The notes under the pieces are model-generated. The model was given only the letters and a program-made list of their open reading frames with translations, did not search any database and had not been told where the DNA came from. From CALBZH01 sp964538515 (GTDB lineage Bacteria; Desulfobacterota; Syntrophobacteria; Syntrophobacterales; Syntrophobacteraceae), in contig CAZIEW010000032.1 in assembly GCA_964538515.1 (NCBI GenBank), positions 1-54,442 on the forward strand: 54,442 nucleotides of DNA. The letters run 5' to 3'. Position numbers and translations under genes: made by a program. Below, piece after piece: positions 16,405-25,551 of this stretch (positions within the stretch are counted from its first letter, which is position 1; each line of letters opens with the position of its first letter).

Positions 16405-17733
16405 ATGCTCAACCAGAAAAAGCCGGTAAGTCTTTTTTCAGCCACCATTCTGGTCATCGCCAACATGATCGGGACGGGCGTTTTTACGACTCTAGGATTT
16501 CAACTTGCAAGCGTTCATTCTCCATTCTCCGCAATCGCGCTGTGGGTTGTCGGAGGCATTGTCAGTTTTTGCGGAGCGATCTCCTACGGTGAGCTCGGCG
16601 CGATGATGCCTCGGTCCGGGGGCGAGTACGCTTACCTCAGCGAGATTTACCACCCGGCAATCGGATTTCTCACCGGCTCCGTATCCATCCTGGTCGGCTT
16701 CGGTGCCCCCATCGCACTCGCGGCTATGGCGCTGGGGCGGTATTTAGGGGTGGCTTTTCCCGGAGTCGACGAAACGGTCGTAGCAGTGATTGCAATCGCG
16801 ATCATCTCCCTGGTGCACCTCGTGGATGTCCGGTTCGGATGCCGTTTTCAGAACGTTTTTACGGTGGGCAAGATTCTCTTGATCGCGGCTTTTGTCGTGG
16901 CCGGCTTTTCGATGCCCTATCCGCAAAGGATCGGCCTGCCGGCATCCCTCGGCGAGCTCGGGTCCGTTTTCAATCCTGCTTTTGCAGTCGGGCTGGTTTA
17001 CGTTTCGTTCGCCTACTCCGGCTGGAACGCATCCGCCTACATCGCGGGGGAGATCTCGAAACCTGAGCGGAATCTCTCCATCTCGCTGTTCCTGGGGACA
17101 CTCACTGTTTCAGTGTGCTACGTTCTGCTCAACGTTGTTTTCCTTTTGACCGTCCCCGCGGGTGAGCTGACTGGAAAAATCGAAGTCGGTTACTTCTCTG
17201 CGAAGGCTATTTTCGGGGAGAGCGGAGTTCGGCTCATGACGTACCTGATCTGCCTGGCACTGATCTCGACCCTCAGCTCCATGATTATGGTCGGCCCGAG
17301 GGTGGCGGCCACCATGGGGGAAGACGTCAGGGCTCTTGGGTTTCTTGCCGTGAGGAGCCGGCATGGGGTCCCAGTCCGAGCCATCCTCATTCAGTCTTCG
17401 ATTGCGATCCTCTTTGCCCTGACTGCCGCATTCAACTTCGTTCTGACATACGTCGGTTTCACCCTGACCCTGTTCACGTGTATGGCCGTCCTTGGCGTGT
17501 TTGTCCTCCGGTTCAGGGAGCCCCACCGCAACAGGCCCTTCAAAACATGGGGATATCCCGTGGCTCCCGCGCTCTATCTGGTGGTCAACGGCTGGATGCT
17601 TTGCTACCTTGTTATCCAAAGGCCTCTGTCTTCCGCATTTTGCCTTGCGACAGTCGCATCGTTACTGGTTCTCTACAAATGGCTCCTGTACAGGCAAAGC
17701 CAAACCACGTTGCTCGAGGAGGAGAAGCAATGA
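16405..17733 (+). CDS. APC-family amino acid/polyamine permease
   Basis: Inner-membrane transporter of 442 residues with about twelve predicted TM helices. The opening helix has IANMIGTGVFTTLGF, the unwound substrate-binding motif of APC transporters, followed by YGELGAMMPRSGGEYAYL, a conserved TM3 signature, and the TM6 segment VYVSFAYSGWNASAYIAGE. The substrate is probably an amino acid or related amine, but cannot be named. The frame extends to 16354, but the ATG at 16405 has AAGGA at the correct distance and fits the family. The stop overlaps the next ATG by four bases, so the exported protein downstream is likely co-translated. Confidence 0.92.
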   Translation: MLNQKKPVSLFSATILVIANMIGTGVFTTLGFQLASVHSPFSAIALWVVGGIVSFCGAISYGELGAMMPRSGGEYAYLSEIYHPAIGFLTGSVSILVGFGAPIALAAMALGRYLGVAFPGVDETVVAVIAIAIISLVHLVDVRFGCRFQNVFTVGKILLIAAFVVAGFSMPYPQRIGLPASLGELGSVFNPAFAVGLVYVSFAYSGWNASAYIAGEISKPERNLSISLFLGTLTVSVCYVLLNVVFLLTVPAGELTGKIEVGYFSAKAIFGESGVRLMTYLICLALISTLSSMIMVGPRVAATMGEDVRALGFLAVRSRHGVPVRAILIQSSIAILFALTAAFNFVLTYVGFTLTLFTCMAVLGVFVLRFREPHRNRPFKTWGYPVAPALYLVVNGWMLCYLVIQRPLSSAFCLATVASLLVLYKWLLYRQSQTTLLEEEKQ

Positions 17734-19055
17734 TTTCTGGCAGAAACAAACGGCAAAGCCGGGCGATCAGCTCCATTCTTGTGATACTGACGCTTTTCCT
17801 GATCCATGATTCCACAACGGCCCGGCAGCCGGATGCCACTGAAAGCACCACCTTCCCGGGTGGGAAGAGCCCTGATCCTGGTGGAGTGTACAACCAATAC
17901 GCCCGGTTCATGGCAGGAATGGCAGTACCGCAAGGTGAGCTAGTCCCGCTGCAAAGCAAGCCGGCATGGGTCGAGTATTCCCGGTCTTTTGACCGAAGCT
18001 GGAGTAACCTGAGCAAAAGGCTGCTGATCCCCGAACGTCGGTGGGCTGAGAAGGAGCTGGGAGCTGCCGCCTCGTGGGACGGCACCGTCTTCTATCCATT
18101 CAGCGGGCCCGACTTCGCCAATGTCAGTGCCTTTTTCCCTCGGGCCCAGACATACGTTCTCGTTGCTCTGGAACAGCTTGGAGAAATCCCCAATCTTGCC
18201 GGAATGAGCGACAAGCAGTTCAAGTCCTATCTCCAAGCCATGCAGACCTCCCTCAGCGATCTCCTGAACATCAACTATTTCATCTCCGCGCATATGGACG
18301 CTGCAATTGAGAAGACGGAAATAAAGGGCGTTCTTCCGGTTCTCCTGGTCATGTTGGCGCGCAACAACGCTAAGGTGCTCGATGTGCGGTACTGGACCAT
18401 GGCGATGGACGGGAAGGTTCGGGAATTTCCCGCCCTCGGGACCACCGCCCGGGAATTCCCTGCCCTTGGCGCCAAAGACTTGGACTTGAATACCATCCAA
18501 GGCATTCGGATCTCCTTTGATGCCGCTGGCTCCGAGGGGAATCCCCCTCAAAGCCTCTACTACTTTCGCCTCGACGTATCCAATCAGTCCTTCGATCGAA
18601 ACCGACATTTCCTTGCTTTTCTCAGAGAGCTGGCACCTTTCTCCACCTTTATGAAGTCCGCCTCCTACGTGATGTTCGACAACACGGTGTCGGCCGCGAG
18701 GCAATTCGTACTGAACCAGAGCCGCTACATCGTCCAGGAGGATTCGGGGATTCCGCTGAAATATTTCCAGCCCCCGCTGTGGAACCTGCGATTTTATGGC
18801 CACTACGTCAAGCCCATCTCGGCTTTCAGTAAGCAATACCAGGAGGCTCTCGCCTCGATTTACAAGGCGAATAAGAAGAGGAATCCTTTGCCTTTCGGCT
18901 TCGGCTACTACTTCAAGCCGGGCGAGGCAAATCTGATGTTTGGCGAAAAAAAGTCTTTGAATCGAGGAAGAGATGAGGCTCCTTTGGGCGATTCTGATGG
19001 CCACCATTTTCTGTATAACGACGCAAGTTTCCTGCGCCGGCACAGGGGCTCGTGA
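17730..19055 (+). CDS. Exported protein of unknown function
   Basis: A 441-residue protein that I do not recognise as a named family. The first 35 residues form a signal peptide (basic MISGRNKRQSR, then a hydrophobic stretch). The mature part contains WDGTVFYPFSGPDFANVSAFFP, a well-defined block that looks conserved rather than random. An internal near-duplication, REFPALGTTA then REFPALGAKD, lies near residue 230. GAGGAGG precedes the ATG, which overlaps the permease stop. The 3' end overlaps the next gene by 83 bases in another frame; the last roughly 28 residues may be an extension. Context suggests an envelope role with the permease and the serine hydrolase. Confidence 0.85.
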   Translation: MISGRNKRQSRAISSILVILTLFLIHDSTTARQPDATESTTFPGGKSPDPGGVYNQYARFMAGMAVPQGELVPLQSKPAWVEYSRSFDRSWSNLSKRLLIPERRWAEKELGAAASWDGTVFYPFSGPDFANVSAFFPRAQTYVLVALEQLGEIPNLAGMSDKQFKSYLQAMQTSLSDLLNINYFISAHMDAAIEKTEIKGVLPVLLVMLARNNAKVLDVRYWTMAMDGKVREFPALGTTAREFPALGAKDLDLNTIQGIRISFDAAGSEGNPPQSLYYFRLDVSNQSFDRNRHFLAFLRELAPFSTFMKSASYVMFDNTVSAARQFVLNQSRYIVQEDSGIPLKYFQPPLWNLRFYGHYVKPISAFSKQYQEALASIYKANKKRNPLPFGFGYYFKPGEANLMFGEKKSLNRGRDEAPLGDSDGHHFLYNDASFLRRHRGS

Positions 19056-19938
19056 GCGTTCCGAGTGCCTGCCTTTTCAGGCGGGACCTTATCGTCCCTT
19101 TGCGGAAACAGCGGACGAAGGTTTACAGTCGGCCCTCGAGCGCGCTCTGAACAAAAACCGGTCCTGGAGGGACCTGATTGAGCACGATAAAATGGCCGTC
19201 GGGGTGGTGGACCTCTCGGCCCCGCCCAATGCCCGCTTTGCGAGCATCAACGGCTGGACGATGACGTACGCGGCGAGCCTGCCCAAGATCGCAGTCCTGC
19301 TGGCCGCCTATCAGAGCATCGAAGACGGCGTGCTCCAGGATTCGCCCGAGCTCCACGAGTGGTTGGTCCAGATGATTCGCGACTCGAGCAACCCTGCCGC
19401 GTCCTACCTGATTGATCTCATCGGCGTGAAAAGCATTGGAGACGTCCTCCAATGCTATCAGTTCTACATGCCCGAAAACGGTGGGGGAATCTGGCTGGGT
19501 GCCCGCTATCCTCCGGGTGCGGAGCGAAATCCCGAACCCCTCAAAGGCCTGTCCCATGCCGCGAACGTCGTGCAGCTATGCCGCTTCTACTACTTGCTGG
19601 CAAACGGTGAGCTTATCAGTCCGGAACGCTCGCGCCAGATGCTGGAGATCCTTTCAAGGCCGGGCCTTCATGACAAATTCGTAAGCGTCCTCGAAAAGCG
19701 GGTCTCTTCAGACAGGCTGTTCCGGAAATCCGGCGATTGGGACGACTTCTTTTCGGATTCGGTCCTCGTTTGCGATGCCGGTTGGCGGCACTATATTCTG
19801 GCAGCCCAGGTCGAGGACAAGAATGGGGAGCGTATCCTGCGGGATCTCGTACCTGTCATCGAAGGAATTTTGAAGCCCCCAAGCACTGACGCACGGTCTC
19901 GGCGACGGGCCAAGGCTGCCCGTCGACCGGGGTCCTAG
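18973..19938 (+). CDS. Class A beta-lactamase-fold serine hydrolase, exported
   Basis: A 321-residue exported protein with the three motifs of penicillin-interacting serine enzymes: Ser102-Leu-Pro-Lys105 (SxxK), Ser138-Ser-Asn140 (SxN) and Lys252-Ser-Gly254 (KTG type). A signal peptide covers about residues 1-20 and ends QVSC, a weak lipobox. The class A hallmark Glu166 region is not evident, so it may be a peptidase or esterase of this fold rather than a resistance enzyme. GAGGA lies four bases before the ATG. The TAG stop coincides with the first three bases of a mobile-element copy, and the last 20 residues are basic and low in complexity. Confidence 0.85.
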   Translation: MRLLWAILMATIFCITTQVSCAGTGARERSECLPFQAGPYRPFAETADEGLQSALERALNKNRSWRDLIEHDKMAVGVVDLSAPPNARFASINGWTMTYAASLPKIAVLLAAYQSIEDGVLQDSPELHEWLVQMIRDSSNPAASYLIDLIGVKSIGDVLQCYQFYMPENGGGIWLGARYPPGAERNPEPLKGLSHAANVVQLCRFYYLLANGELISPERSRQMLEILSRPGLHDKFVSVLEKRVSSDRLFRKSGDWDDFFSDSVLVCDAGWRHYILAAQVEDKNGERILRDLVPVIEGILKPPSTDARSRRRAKAARRPGS

Positions 19939-19988
19939 TGCTCCGTCAAAGAAGGTTTGCCGACAAGAGAGCACCCCCCAACCCCCAA
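19936..19988 (+). mobile_element. MITE family 2, copy 1 (left half only)
   Basis: Begins TAGTGCTCCGTCAAAGAAGG and runs to the C-rich core, then diverges. The other four copies are about 105-109 bp with matching inverted ends. Its first three bases are the stop codon of the serine hydrolase gene. Confidence 0.75.
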
Positions 19989-20003
19989 TGTTTTTTTTAA
20001 CTT

Positions 20004-20140
20004 AGAGACGGGGAGACTTGGAGAGAGGGAGACGCTGTGGCTGTCAAGTGTGACAAGCGACTGGCTTTGCGCCAGGAGATGCTTCTTCGTCCGTTCTCCC
20101 CTTCTTCCCATCACCGTGTCTCCCTGTCCCCCCGTCTTGC
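20004..20140. repeat. Purine/pyrimidine-biased inverted repeat
   Basis: A purine-only stretch with GACGGGGAGAC and GAGGGAGAC (20004-20033) is mirrored by a pyrimidine stretch with GTCTCCCTG and CCCCCCGTC (20116-20140). The arms can pair imperfectly around a loop of about 80 bases. It is non-coding and part of the gap 19939-20671, where I see no other gene. Confidence 0.45.
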
Positions 20141-20671
20141 TGTTCGTGGCTTAACTCAACAGCATTGCCTGCGCGCCTCCCCCTATCCCTATGGTTTTTA
20201 TGAAATCGCGTCAGGTATGGTTTCGTGGTTCAACAGGACCACTGGCCTTCCGTTTTCCCCTATGCTTTAGAGCCTCCCTTAGAGCCGAATGAGCATGATG
20301 CCCCCGCCTCCTCACAGGAGCATGGGGCCAATCCCTTTCCGCCACAAAAAGGGCAGACACCTCTCACTGAGGATGCATCTTGACCGGGCCGCGCAGGCGG
20401 CTTCTAAAATCCACCTGACCTCGCGACCGGACTACCTTCGACTATGGTCCGTTGAGCCTTCGAGGGGTTGCCCAGTTGGAGAAATGTTTTGCCGGATCCT
20501 CCGATGGGCTTCGAAATCGGGTGCTCCGTCCTGACTCAGCGGCTGAGGAAAAGATGTCGTGGGCTCTCATTTCGATAAATCGAGGCATCGTCGCATGGCA
20601 CCTTCTTGCATCGAAGAACGGCATTACCTTATCATTTGATGGAACGGAGCATCGACAGAAGGGGAATCCAT

Positions 20672-21355
20672 ATGGCCGTGGTTGAGGCGAGGCGGGTGAC
20701 GAAAAGTTATGCGATCGGGGATCGTTTGATCCACGTGCTCGACGAGGTTTCGCTCTCCGTTTCGGACGGTGAGTTCCTGGTGATTCAGGGAAACAGCGGC
20801 AGCGGAAAGACGACCCTGCTCAGCCTGCTTTCCGGGCTGGACAAGCCTTCGCGAGGCCGAATCCTGATCGAAGGGCGAGACATTACCGACTTGAGCGAAG
20901 ACCATCTGGCCCCGATCCGCAATGAAGCCATCGGTTTCGTTTTCCAGTCGTTCCACCTGGTGCCCTCGCTGACGGCTTTGGAGAACGTCATGTTTCCGGC
21001 CGAGCTGAGGAGGGACTCACACGCGAGAGAGCGGGCGACCGGGCTGCTCGATCGAGTGGGCATGCAGGATCGCATGGAAAGCTTCCCGCACCAGCTTTCC
21101 GGGGGAGAGCGTCAGCGCGTCGCCATCTGTCGGGCGCTCGTGAACCGCCCGCGTATCCTCTTCGCGGACGAGCCCACTGGAAACCTGGATTCAGGAAACG
21201 GGCGCGCCATTCTCGAGCTTCTCCAGGAGCTCCGTTTGGAGCACAGGGCGACCCTCCTCCTCGTGACGCACAGCTCCGAAATCGCTCGCCTGGCTGACCG
21301 GATCATCCTGATTCAGGACGGCCGAATCACTGGGGAGGGTCCCGATGCTCCATAG
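20672..21355 (+). CDS. ybbA: YbbA-type ABC transporter ATPase
   Basis: Nucleotide-binding subunit of an ABC complex of the LolD/MacB class, 227 residues from the start chosen. Walker A is GNSGSGKTT, the signature is LSGGERQRV, Walker B is ILFADEP followed by TGNLD, and the H loop His is in LLVTHSSE. The ATG at 20672 has AGGGG upstream; the longer frame from 20606 has none. The stop overlaps the permease gene by 11 bases. With ybbP and tesA it reproduces the ybbA-ybbP-tesA neighbourhood known from Proteobacteria (in E. coli tesA is divergent). Confidence 0.93.
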   Translation: MAVVEARRVTKSYAIGDRLIHVLDEVSLSVSDGEFLVIQGNSGSGKTTLLSLLSGLDKPSRGRILIEGRDITDLSEDHLAPIRNEAIGFVFQSFHLVPSLTALENVMFPAELRRDSHARERATGLLDRVGMQDRMESFPHQLSGGERQRVAICRALVNRPRILFADEPTGNLDSGNGRAILELLQELRLEHRATLLLVTHSSEIARLADRIILIQDGRITGEGPDAP

Positions 21356-23846
21356 GTCCTTCATTGCGAGACAGCTCACCCGCTCCGGACAGCAGGCAGT
21401 GGTCTTCGTGGGGTGCGTGGCTTTGTCCATCGTCACGATCATTGCCTTAAACGGGTTCAGCTCGAGCGTGCACGAGGCGCTGCTGAACGATGGCCGCGCC
21501 CTTCACGGGGGCGACATCCTCATCCATTCCCACCGCGATTTCTCGCCGGGATTGTCCGATGGCATGTCTGCGATCGAGAAGCAGGGGCACCTTACGGCGA
21601 CGCGAACGGTTGCGTTTTATTCGATCGTCAGACCGTCCGGCACCAACGCCGAATCCTTGCTCGCAAGCCTCAAAGTCGTGGAGCCCCCCTACCCTCTTTA
21701 CGGCACGGTCGAGCTCCAATCTGGACGCAGCCTTGGTGAGGTGCTGGCTCCCGGGAGCGCCGTGGTCGAGCAAGCGCTCCTCGACCGGCTTTCCGTTAAG
21801 ATTGGCGATTCGCTCCACGTCGGGCGCACGGTTCTCACCATCCGGGATGTGGTCCTACGCGAATCGGACCGCCCCGTGGCGTTCTTTTCGTTCGGCCCGA
21901 GGGTTTTTGCGTCCATGAAGGACTTGGACGCGATGGATCTCGTCAAGAAGGGGAGCCGCGTCCAGCACGACCTGTTGATCAAGGTGGCCGACCCCGGCCG
22001 GATCGACTCGTTGGCCGATGAGCTGAGAGCCCTTGCGGTCAAAGGCGAGGAGCATGTAGAAACCTTTCGAACGGCACCATCCCGGATCAAGAAGTTCTTC
22101 GACAATTTCTTGTTCTTTCTGGGCCTGGTTTCCGTCTTTACGCTTCTGCTCGCCGGGATCGGCATACAGAGTGTCCTCGGGGCCTTTTTCAAGGAGAAGG
22201 AGGCAACCATCGCCATCATGAAGACGGTCGGCGCCACGAGTCAATTCGTTACGGCGCAGTTCCTGACCGTCTTCTGCGTGCTCGGCGGTCTCGGGACCTT
22301 ATCGGGCCTCGCGCTCGGCGCCGTCCTTCAAACGCAGCTTCCGTCTCTCTTCCGAGGGCTCATTCCCCAATCCATCCAGCCCTCTTTCTCCTTTGCGATG
22401 GTCTTGGACGGATTCCTGCTCGGTGTTGTGGTCGTTGGCCTGTTCACATTCCTGCCTCTCTACCGCATGAGGCAGCTCAAGCCGATCACGATCTTCAGAA
22501 GGGATGACGCAGTTGGCCGGAGGGGAATCGTGACCCTCATGGCGGTCCTCGCCATCGTGGTGCTCTTCCTGGGTATGGTCTTGTGGCAAGCACAGCACGA
22601 CATTGCCGTCGGACTGTGGTACGTGGCCGGGGTCGCCGCCTTTCTCGCCGTGCCGGTGCTGATCACGCACGGCTTGCTCGCCGCCTTGAGACGATTGCGC
22701 GTGAAGTCTCTTATCCTTCGCCAGGCCCTTCGTGGCTTGTTTCGACCGAGGAATGCCACCCGATCGATCATCATCACGCTCACCGCCTCCCTTGCGATCA
22801 TCTTTTCGATCTCGCTCATCGAGCGTAACATCGATGCGGCTTTCGTGCAGTCCTATCCGGAAGATGCCCCGAACGCGTTCATTGTGGACATCCAGCCTGA
22901 CCAACTGGCATCGTTCTCAGAGGAGCTCGGCCTGCGAGCCGAATACTACCCCGTGATCCGGGGACGGATCACCGACATCAACGGGGTCCCGATCGATGCA
23001 GAGCTGGAACGGGAACGACGCGGCGACAACCTGGCGAGGGAATTCAACCTCACCTACCGCGACCGTCTCCTCCCGGATGAACGGCTGGTCCGAGGCGACC
23101 ACCTCTTTCACGGCGACTGGGAAGAGCTTCAGGTATCAGTCCTCGACACGGTCCTCAAGATGGCGCCCATGGAGGTGGGAGACCGCATCCATTTTCGGGT
23201 CCACGGGATCCCCATTCAGGCGCGGGTCTCCAGCATCCGAACGCGAACGGGGGAGCTCATTCAGCCGTTCTTCTATTTTGTTTTCCAGCCCGAAGCCCTA
23301 AAGGACGCGCCACAGACCTTCTTCACGGCCCTGCACATCGACAGGCATCAGATTGTCCCGCTGCAGACGCGTCTCGTGTCCCAGTTCCCCAACGTGAGCG
23401 TGATCGACCTGTCCCAGACGATCTCAACGCTCGCCGAAGTCATGCACAAGCTTTCCGGGATCACACGCTTTTTCACGTTGTTCAGTGTGATCGCGGGCGT
23501 GCTCATTCTTATCAGCTCGATCTACGCCACGCGCTCCACTCGAGTGCAGGAAGCCGTGTATTTCAAGATCCTTGGGGCCCGGAGCGGCTTCGTGCTGCGC
23601 GTTTTCACCCTGGAGAACCTCTTTCTCGGACTGGTGAGCGGCCTCCTCGCCCTCACCCTGTCGCAGGTGGGAAGCTGGCTCGTGAGCGCCGGATTGCTCG
23701 ACATCCCATACCGACCCTTTCCTGGGGTCAGCACGCTCATGGTACTGGCGACCCTCGCCGTTGCAACATTGGTTGGACTTCTATCGTCCCTGTCCGTCCT
23801 GAGACAAAAGCCCGTCGATTTTCTGCGCGAGCAAACGGAGGAATAA
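21345..23846 (+). CDS. ybbP: YbbP-type FtsX-like ABC permease
   Basis: Large integral membrane subunit, 833 residues, partner of the YbbA ATPase. The duplicated FtsX/MacB arrangement is visible: an N-terminal TM near 18-40, a periplasmic region of about 220 residues, TM bundles around 250-400 and 410-470, a second periplasmic domain (about 500-680), then C-terminal TMs 700-825 with an FtsX-type segment (IYATRSTRVQEAVYFKILGA). Such complexes act on lipids or lipoproteins by mechanotransmission rather than classical transport. GGGAGGG precedes the ATG at 21345. The esterase gene follows 3 bp after the stop. Confidence 0.93.
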   Translation: MLHRSFIARQLTRSGQQAVVFVGCVALSIVTIIALNGFSSSVHEALLNDGRALHGGDILIHSHRDFSPGLSDGMSAIEKQGHLTATRTVAFYSIVRPSGTNAESLLASLKVVEPPYPLYGTVELQSGRSLGEVLAPGSAVVEQALLDRLSVKIGDSLHVGRTVLTIRDVVLRESDRPVAFFSFGPRVFASMKDLDAMDLVKKGSRVQHDLLIKVADPGRIDSLADELRALAVKGEEHVETFRTAPSRIKKFFDNFLFFLGLVSVFTLLLAGIGIQSVLGAFFKEKEATIAIMKTVGATSQFVTAQFLTVFCVLGGLGTLSGLALGAVLQTQLPSLFRGLIPQSIQPSFSFAMVLDGFLLGVVVVGLFTFLPLYRMRQLKPITIFRRDDAVGRRGIVTLMAVLAIVVLFLGMVLWQAQHDIAVGLWYVAGVAAFLAVPVLITHGLLAALRRLRVKSLILRQALRGLFRPRNATRSIIITLTASLAIIFSISLIERNIDAAFVQSYPEDAPNAFIVDIQPDQLASFSEELGLRAEYYPVIRGRITDINGVPIDAELERERRGDNLAREFNLTYRDRLLPDERLVRGDHLFHGDWEELQVSVLDTVLKMAPMEVGDRIHFRVHGIPIQARVSSIRTRTGELIQPFFYFVFQPEALKDAPQTFFTALHIDRHQIVPLQTRLVSQFPNVSVIDLSQTISTLAEVMHKLSGITRFFTLFSVIAGVLILISSIYATRSTRVQEAVYFKILGARSGFVLRVFTLENLFLGLVSGLLALTLSQVGSWLVSAGLLDIPYRPFPGVSTLMVLATLAVATLVGLLSSLSVLRQKPVDFLREQTEE

Positions 23847-23849
23847 CCC

Positions 23850-24536
23850 ATGACCGCATCCACACCCTTATTCCGCTCATCGACCCTGATGATCGGCTTC
23901 CTTGCCATCGTGCTCCTGTTCGGCCGAAATGACGGCATGGCCAAGGACGGTTCCGAAGAGCAAGCAAGCGTCGAGGTCGAAGGGACGATCGTTGCCTTCG
24001 GGGACAGCCTGACCGAGGGTTTCGTACTTCGTGAAGAGGACGCCTATCCGGCTCAGCTCGAGCGAAAGCTCCGGGCGGCTGGGTACCACTACCGGGTCGT
24101 CAATGCGGGAATCAATGGGGAGACGAGCAGCGGGGCGCTCTCCAGGGTCAAGTGGATCCTCAGGATGAAGCCGGACATCGTGATCCTGGAAACGGGAGCC
24201 AACGACGGGTTGCGGGGCATCAAGCCCGAAGTCATTGAGAAGAACATCTCGGAGACCATTCGCATCCTCAAGGAGGCCAACGTCGTCGTGGTGCTTGCGG
24301 GGATGCAGATGCTGTCAAACCTGGGGAATGAATACACCTCGGCTTTCAAGGAGATCTACCCGAGGGTTGCCAAAAACCAAGACGTCATCCTGATTCCCTT
24401 CTTCCTGCACGGGGTCGCCGCCGAGCCCTCCCTGAACCTCCCGGACGGAATCCACCCCACGGCAAAAGGGCACTCCATCGTGGCACAGAATGTCTTTCCA
24501 TATGCGGTCGAGGCCATTCAAAAGGCCCGGCCCTGA
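23850..24536 (+). CDS. tesA: TesA-like GDSL esterase/lysophospholipase
   Basis: SGNH-fold hydrolase of 228 residues acting on acyl thioesters, aryl esters or lysophospholipids, probably in the periplasm. A hydrophobic signal covers about residues 10-30. The four SGNH blocks are visible: FGDSLTEG (nucleophile Ser), NAGINGETSSG (Gly), ETGANDGLRG (Asn) and DGIHPT (Asp and His). GGAGGAATAACCC precedes the ATG. It ends the ybbA-ybbP-tesA operon, so it may process the substrate handled by the ABC complex. Confidence 0.94.
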   Translation: MTASTPLFRSSTLMIGFLAIVLLFGRNDGMAKDGSEEQASVEVEGTIVAFGDSLTEGFVLREEDAYPAQLERKLRAAGYHYRVVNAGINGETSSGALSRVKWILRMKPDIVILETGANDGLRGIKPEVIEKNISETIRILKEANVVVVLAGMQMLSNLGNEYTSAFKEIYPRVAKNQDVILIPFFLHGVAAEPSLNLPDGIHPTAKGHSIVAQNVFPYAVEAIQKARP

Positions 24537-24624
24537 CCGGTCGCGCTCGGACAATTCGATTCCCGCAGTGCGACCCGCACCCTGTCGTCCGTGCCCCGGC
24601 AGCGGCGTGCAATTCGAAACCGTT

Positions 24625-24713
24625 GGTTTCAGGTTTCAGTGTGCAGGTTTCAGTTTGCAGTCGGACGGTTTCTGGCCTTTCTCGCTGACACCCGAAACCA
24701 GACACCCGACACC
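24625..24713. repeat. Intergenic low-complexity GTTTCAG/GACACCCG repeats
   Basis: CAGGTTTCAG recurs at short intervals between 24625 and 24660, followed at 24687-24713 by CCCGAAACC and GACACCCGACACC units. It lies between convergent genes (tesA and the TPR lipoprotein). No T run or clear terminator stem accompanies it. Confidence 0.5.
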
Positions 24714-24769
24714 TTGGCCAAGGGCAACCACTAACGGTTGTAAATTGCACCCCCGGCAAAGCAGGGCGG

Positions 24770-25528
24770 TTAATAGACTCCTGTTGCATTCCTCAGGTCC
24801 AGGAGGAAAGACGGCTCGGGCACCCATCCCAAGCGGGATGACTGTTTCAGGTCGTCCCACGACCGATTGTAGTCTTTCATCTGGTAGTAGCAGACAGAGC
24901 GGCTGTAGTAGGCTTCCGCGTAATTGGGGTCGAGCTCGATTGCTCGGCTGAGCTCTCCAATGGCCCGATCGAGCTTACCCATCCTGGCGAACGTCATCCC
25001 CCTCCCGAAGTACGCCGCCTGGAGATTGGGATTGAGAGTCAGGGCCTGATCGAAGTCCTCCATGGCCCGGCGAAGGTCACCGGCACTCCGATAGGCTTCC
25101 CCCCGCTCGGACAAAGTCGCCGCGCTGGAAGGCTCCAGCCGGAGGGACTCACCGAAGTCCGCGATGGCTTCTTTGTAGAGCCCCCGGTAAACATAGATCG
25201 CTCCTCGAGCAGAGTACCCTTTCGGATCCGAAGGTCTGAGCGCGATGACCTTGCTCATGTCGGCAACGGCCTGCTCGTGCTGCCCCCTCAGACCGTAGGC
25301 AATGGCCCGGCCGTAATAGGCGTCCGCGTTGGCGGGCTCGGCGCTGATGGCCATGTCGAAATGGAAGATCGCCCGATTGTAGTCCTGCTTCGCCAATGCC
25401 TCCTTGCCGCGATCCACTTGAGACAGCTCTCGAGCGGGTCCGCGCTGTTGTTGGCTCATGGGAGCAGCACAGTGCGTCAAGAGCAGCATGATCACGACCA
25501 GAAAAGCACCCGATTTCAACACCCTCAT
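24770..25528 (-). CDS. TPR-repeat lipoprotein
   Basis: A 252-residue lipoprotein: signal peptide ending LLLTHC (lipidated Cys near 20), then about six tetratricopeptide repeats from residue 35 to 235, each with the YYGRA or YYSRS and A-DLDP pattern. TPR arrays form a superhelical scaffold for protein partners, so an envelope scaffolding role is likely; the partner is unknown. AGAGGA lies directly before the ATG. It is the second gene of a tandem pair: the upstream gene encodes a paralogue of identical length 23 bp away. Confidence 0.9.
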   Translation of the reverse strand: MRVLKSGAFLVVIMLLLTHCAAPMSQQQRGPARELSQVDRGKEALAKQDYNRAIFHFDMAISAEPANADAYYGRAIAYGLRGQHEQAVADMSKVIALRPSDPKGYSARGAIYVYRGLYKEAIADFGESLRLEPSSAATLSERGEAYRSAGDLRRAMEDFDQALTLNPNLQAAYFGRGMTFARMGKLDRAIGELSRAIELDPNYAEAYYSRSVCYYQMKDYNRSWDDLKQSSRLGWVPEPSFLLDLRNATGVY

Positions 25529-25551
25529 TCCTCTCCCTTTCCCTCCATGCG

